NCBI GenBank assembly: GCA_015501605.1
Contig: JADNRZ010000019.1
Coordinates: 806,001-870,000 of the forward strand
Reading direction: 5' to 3'
Origin: Panaeolus papilionaceus
Lineage: Eukaryota > Basidiomycota > Agaricomycetes > Agaricales
DNA: 64,000 bases
Within the stretch, counting starts at the first letter, position 1; the number at the start of each line of letters is the position of its first letter. The translations under genes and the position numbers were made by a program. The notes under the pieces are model-generated. The model saw nothing but the letters and a program-made list of their open reading frames with translations, searched no databases and was not told where the DNA came from. Shown piece after piece: positions 58,401-64,000 of the stretch.

Positions 58401-58931
58401 AGGGCGGTTAAGCCATTGCCGCATCCTCATCTCATGCGTACGACCAAGTCGAGTTCGAATCTTCGTGCTGCTGCTGCTGCTGCGACGACAACGGCAGAAG
58501 TGACGAACGATGCGCCTCAGTACGATCTGGCGGATGAAGAAAACCTTCCCAGCCCGTTCCTGAAACGCGGCGAACGTTCAGCTGCATTTGTGGATTCGAC
58601 GACATCAATTGGTCGACTTCCTGCCCTACCCATCTCCACCTCTTCTCAACAACAAACGTCTTCAACATCATCGTCAACTCTACCAGCTTCTGATGCCAAA
58701 GCGAAACGACGAGGAAGCTCGGGTCTTCTATTACGCGCAGCTGCGACGAATGCGGGGAGGAGAGCGGCGGCTGTTGCTGCTGGATTGGTGTCGGGAGGAC
58801 AGGTTAGTCCGACTGCGGATGTGATGATGGAGAATGGAGGTGAGGATAATACGGCGACGATTAGGGAGAGGCCGGGCACGTTGGCCGCTCATGCGAGAAA
58901 GACGAGCGAGGAGAGGAGGGGGTATAGATGA
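55436..58931 (+). CDS. nimA: NIMA-family serine/threonine kinase, 1038 aa
   Basis: Eight exons (55436-55540, 55598-55668, 55726-56096, 56150-56241, 56294-56448, 56506-56584, 56637-56719, 56771-58931) give exactly 1039 codons. The kinase domain is N-terminal: Gly loop IGNGSFG, Lys in ILARKELNF, hinge [10 protein letters not shown], catalytic [15 protein letters not shown], activation loop TPYYMSPEL and [22 protein letters not shown] and the coiled coil after the kinase domain are typical of NIMA/KIN3/Fin1, which control entry into mitosis and spindle pole function. A Gly/Ser-rich insert sits just before HRD. The coiled coil covers about residues 320-490. The rest is Ser/Thr/Pro-rich and probably disordered. 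It is outside the duplicated modules and looks like a stable housekeeping gene. Confidence 0.93.
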
Positions 58932-59270
58932 TGTTGATGCCCTGATTGATTGATTGGATTTCATCTGTTTCTGTTTTTCAGGTTTGTTATGGATGATGTT
59001 GTGGTTTAGAGTTATGATTTTTCTTCGCGTTTTTGCATTGGTTTTAGTATTTATCTGAATGATTCAGTTTACATCTCATTCTTACTCTCGTTACACCCAC
59101 TCACATTACCCATCTTCTTTGTGTTGTTCATCCTTGTTTCATGATGTCTTATGGCTTGTCATGTGTTTTCCCGAGAGGAAGCCGCAAATCAAGCCTTTTC
59201 TGTCTGCTTTTTCATCACTTCTTCACGCCAAGTCTCTGTACTGTGTAACCTTGATCATGATAATTCATAT
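58932..59270. other. 3' flank of the kinase gene
   Basis: T-rich downstream region, no gene seen. Confidence 0.4.
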
Positions 59271-60210
59271 AAATTAAGTAGTGCCATGTGATGCATGGCA
59301 AGCCTGCTCCTTTACACATTTCTGGTGCAGAATAATTGACTATAAGTGGATTGATAGGCTATAGTACCGGTTTTTAGCAAAGTGCACGATTTGTGTTATT
59401 GGAGGTGGCAAGAGGGATAGACCAAGCTACAACAAAAATATGACATCATATGGAGAAAGGCCAAACTCTGCTGAGATGCAGGAGGACAGCATCCCCAGGC
59501 TATCCCCAAGACACTCAATGTTTCAGAAATAAGGATTCAAGTAGGCTGGCCCATAACCCTCTACTAAAGTAGTGGGAATAATAAACTAAGTAGGGCCATG
59601 TTTCACATGGCAAGCCTGCTACTTTTGACTTGTAACCATACCCATGTTCAAATTAACCATAGTATTGTTAAAGAGGAGCAGTATAGAAGGGTGTTTGGTG
59701 ATCATTTATTCCCTCAAAGCAGCAAGGCTGCAGGCCTGTGGCTGCTGTTCCAATGCAGGCATTGCATCAACCAATCATCACTGAAGACTTCAGAAGACAG
59801 CTAGATTTTCTTCACAATCAACCCACACATTTCAAAGACCCTTCCCCATCCACAGATAACAGATTCACAGGGTCAGGTGAATTGTTTGAAGATAAATTAG
59901 CAATGGCCAATTTATTAGAATTACAACTGGGATTAGCACACATGGTAATGTTGGACTTTTCAATCTAATGAACTGCAAAGTGGCAAAAGTAAAGTGCAAA
60001 CAGAAAAATGAGATGAAACACTATGTAACTAAGGTGAGTAAAGCTTAGGTGAAAGTAGCAAGTGCAGATGTAGTCATCACATGATAAGATGCCATCAGGC
60101 CAAGGTTTGGCATTGCACAGGTAAGCCTGAAAATAGCAAAAGTCTCAGATTAACAGGAATTGTTGGCACCTACATAACCCACTACTAAAGTAGCAGGAAT
60201 ATGAATTCCA
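59271..60210. repeat. Interspersed repeat remnants
   Basis: The phrase taagtag(t/g)gccatgt...catggcaagcctgct occurs at 59275-59315 and 59585-59625. The phrase cataaccc(t/a)ctactaaagtag followed by ggaata occurs at 59551 and 60173 and contains a palindrome, CTACTAAAGTAG. This looks like nested ends of one or two transposon families. No coding capacity. Confidence 0.5.
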
Positions 60211-60317
60211 TTCTGATATTCTGTATGTTCTGACATTGGGAATGAACCAAGTTCCAATGGTTCCCTACATTGGTCTGTAGGTTCTCAGCAGGTTCTGAGG
60301 GATGTTTGAGCCTGGTA

Positions 60318-60645
60318 TCAGGGAACATCATGGGTAACCCTTGGGTACAGAATCGCTGACCTGGACCTGGACCCATGGTGTACCCTACCTGTGTACCCAC
60401 AGGTTTTCCGCACAAAACAAGCCCGAGAACATCCAAAACAGTCAACCTTTGGGCAAGATATGGCTGAAATACAAAGCCTTTTGTATTTCGAGCATATCTT
60501 GCTTGATTCTGCACCATTTTGGGCGCTCTTCGGCTCGTTTTGAAGCTCACAGGTATGCCAAAGCCAACCCATACCCATACCCACGCCTAACCCAACCTGA
60601 GACCTGTCCAGGTTGGGCATACCCTTGACTTTCCCTACCTGGTAT
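60318..60645. repeat. Long imperfect fold-back element
   Basis: The centre at about 60456-60503 is caagatatggctgaaatac, a short spacer, then its near reverse complement. Pairing extends outward: aaaacaagcccgagaacatcc opposite cgctcttcggctcgttttg, then the outer 'acctggac' words. This could fold into a hairpin of roughly 300 bp, MITE-like. Confidence 0.6.
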
Positions 60646-60723
60646 TCATTGTATTGTCCAAGAAATGCAAGCATTTGTGCCTAAATGTATGCCTGTTGAG
60701 CCCCTACCAACAGATCAATGCCT

Positions 60724-61610
60724 TCTGTTACAGTGGGCTTGTCTGGCACTTCCAGTTAAGGCTATAGAGCCATTTGTTGTCAAAGTCAATGATGATGAGC
60801 CCTTTGATGGGAGGACAAATGGGGAATGAAAACAAAATGAGAAATGGGATGGTGAGTCAGAGTGTGATGGTGTAAGGATGTACAAATTCATGGGGTCTGG
60901 AGAGCTGAGGTTTGAAGAGAAAGGCTGAGGGTGATGGAGAGAGGCTCAGGTCAATGACAGTGACACTGAGAGATGAAACAAAGTGATATAAAGGCAGAAC
61001 CAATAATGGCAGTGACTAGGAACAAAAGCCAATGACAGTGGCTGTTACATCGTCTTTTCCCTTCCTCTTCTTTTCTCTATCTTATCTTGTACCATTACTT
61101 TTTCTTATCTTATCATCATGTACTATCATCTCTCTTTGTACTTGTAGTTCACCTTATCTCTCTTATCTTTCCCTTCTCACTCCACTTCCATCTCTGCTGT
61201 CACTCTACTCTTATCTCCTATCTCTGACTCATCTCCTTACTCATCTCTCTCACACTTATGACTCATTCCTTATTGTATTCTCATGCTCACTCTGTTATGA
61301 CTCCTATTCTGACTCACAGACTTCACACCTTATCTACTTGGTGTTTACATGCACAGCCTCTTAGATAGCTATATAAACCCTGTAGTTTATACCCTTGTTC
61401 TTTAGCTAGTTCTTTAACTTCGAATAGAACAACAACTTCTATGACAATCTTACTCTTCTTGCTCTCTTCTAAGACAATACCAGTGTAGCATGTGTATGCA
61501 GTGGCATTCTTAGAACAATACTCAAACTCTATTGCACAACCAAACTGACTCCAACTAGCTCAAAGGCCTTAACTACAAGTGCCTGTTGAGCTACCACAAC
61601 AGTGGCTATG
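60724..61610. mobile_element. Probable solo LTR or LTR fragment
   Basis: T/C-rich DNA with a TATA-like gctatataaaccc at about 61369 followed by tttaacttcgaatag, as at 34330-34380, and gtgcctgttgagctaccacaaca near the end. A related tgcctgttgagcccctaccaaca stands at 60689. Ends and target duplication are not certain and no retroelement proteins are visible. Confidence 0.4.
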
Positions 61611-62140
61611 TAGGACAACTAGGAGACAAAGAAAGAGCAAGGAACTCGAACCAGACATGGCTGGCAACACTGAGAGATGAAGAGATGATGAAATACAATA
61701 GGAAACGAACCAGACAACAGCTGGTATGACTGCTACAATGAAATGAGGGTGAAACCAAGCTTAGACACAAAATATGGGCAGTAAGAATGATCTGAATTTT
61801 GAGGTAAGGTAGGATACAAAAGATATTGCAACTACAGTTTGTATTTACAACATGAGAAAGAGAAGGAAAAATGATGGAGGTTGTCATGTGAAACAAGAAA
61901 ACAAAAGATGTAATAATGGTTTTTGAATAAATGAAAGAAAATCAGTTATGAAATTTTCAAGGAAGCAGGTAGTGCACTGGCAGTTGTGATAGTGTACATG
62001 TGTGAGCATGATGCTGATGCCATGCATAAGTGCATGAGTGGCAAGTGTCCAAAAACATATGAAGGTGCGAAAACGGAGTTAGATGGGTGCACAGCTCATC
62101 ATTGAGGTTGAATAAAAGGATTCACATTCAGAATTGTACT
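61611..62140. other. Region without a recognised gene
   Basis: Only short frames; probably repeat-derived. Confidence 0.35.
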
Positions 62141-62144
62141 AAGA

Positions 62145-62405
62145 TGTTGCAAATTTCGCACAGCCGTTACAGCGCGTCACGACGGCTTGTAACAGCGTCC
62201 AACACTGGGAGCACAAATTGCCAGTTGTAACGCATCCGAATAGGGTGTTCTAGTGTGCTAACAGTGCCGGTAACGGTCAAAAACGGTCACCAACAAACGG
62301 CTGGGTGTCATTTCAACCCGAAATGGCAAATAGCAGGCTGTTACAATGGCATTCAACGGCGCTGTCTGTTACAACGCCGATGGGAAATCTGCGACAGAGT
62401 GCTAC
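62145..62405. repeat. Second fold-back-like element
   Basis: The left arm gcaaatttcgcacagccgtt and the right arm ending aacgccgatgggaaatctgc are inverted versions of each other. 'gttac' and 'aacggt' words recur throughout. This resembles a small non-coding inverted-repeat element. Confidence 0.5.
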
Positions 62406-63173
62406 TTTGAGAGTCACTCAATGGTATTGTCTTAGTAGAGAGCAAGCAGGTTAAGGTCCAGTAGAAGTTATCATTCTATTGTAGTTAAGGCTGATGCCAA
62501 TGCCAGCTCATCAATTAAATAGCTGTTTCACCTGGGTTTGATCCTTTACCTCTTTCTCTTTGGATCTCCTCCAGGTGAGCCTACTTCCTGTATTTATGTA
62601 GAGCTGATATATATCTTTGGATCTCCCCCAGGACTTGTGTGTGTCTGAGGTGCCCTTACGCTTTTCTGAATATGAAATGGGCTTTTATGGCACTCACTGT
62701 GAGACTCCTAAGGGTGGAAATTTTAACACCATTTCCTCCTGATTAATGACAATATTTCACTCAATACGGACGAAAATTATGACTTCTGAGATAAAATAAG
62801 GTCATAATTCAATACACTAAATGTAAAGGAATCATTCAAGCAAAGGTTGAATTTTTACCTGTCCATGGCTGAATCAATGAGATAATTTATTGCATTTCAG
62901 TAAAAATTACCCATCTAATAGCAAAATTCTTATCGAAATATGAGCACTTTCAGCCTTTTAAGGATTAAATGAAAAAACGGCAAAATTTTTGATTTTGTCT
63001 ACGTGACAAGAACGACAAGAAAGGGTATAATATGTAACAGATAATAACAAAATTAAGGGCGGTAATTAAGCGTTATTGATGAACGAAAAACAGCCTCGGA
63101 AAGAGTGAAAAAAATAATGAAATACGAAATGATATGTAACATATTGAAAAAGGAATAGCGCTGGTGTTGACGC
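62406..63173. other. AT-rich region without a recognised gene
   Basis: No supported reading frame. The right end probably carries the 3' UTR of the minus-strand gene at 63174. Confidence 0.4.
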
Positions 63174-64000
63174 TCACTTGGAGGTCTTCTTTGCCTTCTT
63201 GGCTTTGACAGCCTTGCCCGGGTTTCCGTTGGTCTTCGTTGCCTTCTTTACCTTCTTTACGTTGATGGGCGCTTGTTCCTCGTCCGGATCACCAGTAGAC
63301 TCAGCATCAGATGTGCTGTCCTCACCGCTCCACTCAGCAACTCGAGCCCGCTTCCTCCCCCTCCCCTTTCGCTTCTTGGCCACATTCTCCTCGTCCTCAT
63401 CCTCATCCTCGTCCTCCTCACTGCTCAACACAGCCTTCTTCCTCACTCTCCTCTTTCGCTTTTCTGCTACTTCCTCCTCCTCCTCCTCCTCCTCCTCCTC
63501 TTCTTCTTCTTCATCCCCAACCACCACTGCAGCCTTCTTTGTCTTCTTCAACGCCCCCACCCTTTTCACTCTAGGAGCGTCACTGCTATCCTCCAAATCC
63601 GAATCTGGAACAACAGGAACTGGTTGCATCGCTGCTGACAAATTGATGCCCCCAAAGATCTGTTCAGCGGCAGCATAGTGCTGTTGCCGGAGCTTGGCGA
63701 GAAGTGTCATATATCCCCGCTTCCCTTTCATGTGGGTCCTCATCATCTCGAGTGTTGCCCATCCCCGTTCATAATTCTTGAGAACAGGTTGACGTTTTTC
63801 AATCTAAATTATTTCTAAATCAGTTATTGTAAATGTAGAGTAATATAAACGATCACATACCAAGGCTCGTGCGCTTGAAATAAAATCCGGATCCTGCTTC
63901 CTCCAGTCGTGTTTGTATACCTCGTACCTTGCCTTGACAGTCTCGCGAACAGTGGCCTAGATTATGTGAGCAACAGTGATCAAGTGAGAATATAAGCATT
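63174..64000 (-). CDS. 3' part of a Lys/Glu-rich protein gene (runs past window edge)
   Basis: Two exons are visible: 63956-63861 and 63803-63174, with GT..AG borders. More lies beyond 64000. The first part is a plausible helical domain (ATVRETVKARYEVYKHDWRK, RQPVLKNYERGWATLEMMRT). The C-terminus is low complexity: a run of about 14 Glu, mixed Glu/Asp blocks, and basic KRKGRGRKRAR and AVKAKKAKKTSK clusters. These suggest a nuclear protein. It is not recognised. Confidence 0.6.

Overview
This window is nuclear DNA from a filamentous basidiomycete, most likely an Agaricomycete. Genes are rich in introns of about 50-60 nt with GT..AG borders. F-box/leucine-rich genes of the type expanded in mushrooms are present, together with a NIMA-type kinase and a TNP2 (CACTA/EnSpm) transposase. 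There are no bacterial-style operons. No species can be named from the sequence alone.

Layout. (1) 1-6700: an F-box/LRR gene (2386-4505, +) converges on a second F-box gene (4670-6700, -). The 3' end of a near-identical copy of the first gene fills 1-306, and a decayed GTPase relic lies at 1262-1910. (2) 6700-10700: the first copy of a repeated module that I name here, with a short coiled-coil gene 'A' and a long coiled-coil gene 'B', both broken. (3) 10713-32555: one very large CACTA transposon of about 21.8 kb. It has 32-bp terminal inverted repeats (31/32 identical), starts CACTG and ends CAGTG, and has a TTA target duplication on each side. It carries an apparently intact six-exon TNP2 transposase, two arginine/serine-repeat genes, a 1018-residue protein, a WD40 protein, a small unknown protein and a predicted mitochondrial protein. 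A cluster of nine short repeats lies between the 1018-residue gene and the WD40 gene. (4) 35190-43540 and 48370-55000: further copies of the A/B/C module in all states from intact to relic. (5) 44929-46305: an IRG-like (interferon-inducible-type) GTPase with a hydrophobic N-terminus and a 150-residue coiled coil, sitting in the middle of those modules. (6) 55436-58931: a complete NIMA-family kinase. (7) 59000-63170: mostly repeats, with fold-back elements and LTR-like sequence. (8) 63174 to the window end: the 3' part of a Lys/Glu-rich gene.

The most novel signal is the A/B/C family. All three protein types are charged and helical, and they share a short motif, approximately D-[AE]-V-x-W-R-I-x-x-S-E-x-x-R. 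It occurs once in A and C and four times in B. Intact A proteins end in CILM and the B protein ends in CIIM; both are CaaX prenylation signals. I do not recognise the family. Its repeated duplication around an IRG-like GTPase suggests a membrane-linked, fast-evolving system, but that functional link is inference.

Exon borders were assigned by hand from GT..AG sites and frame continuity. For the kinase, transposase, WD40, F-box, 1018-residue and mitochondrial-type genes the summed exons divide exactly into codons.
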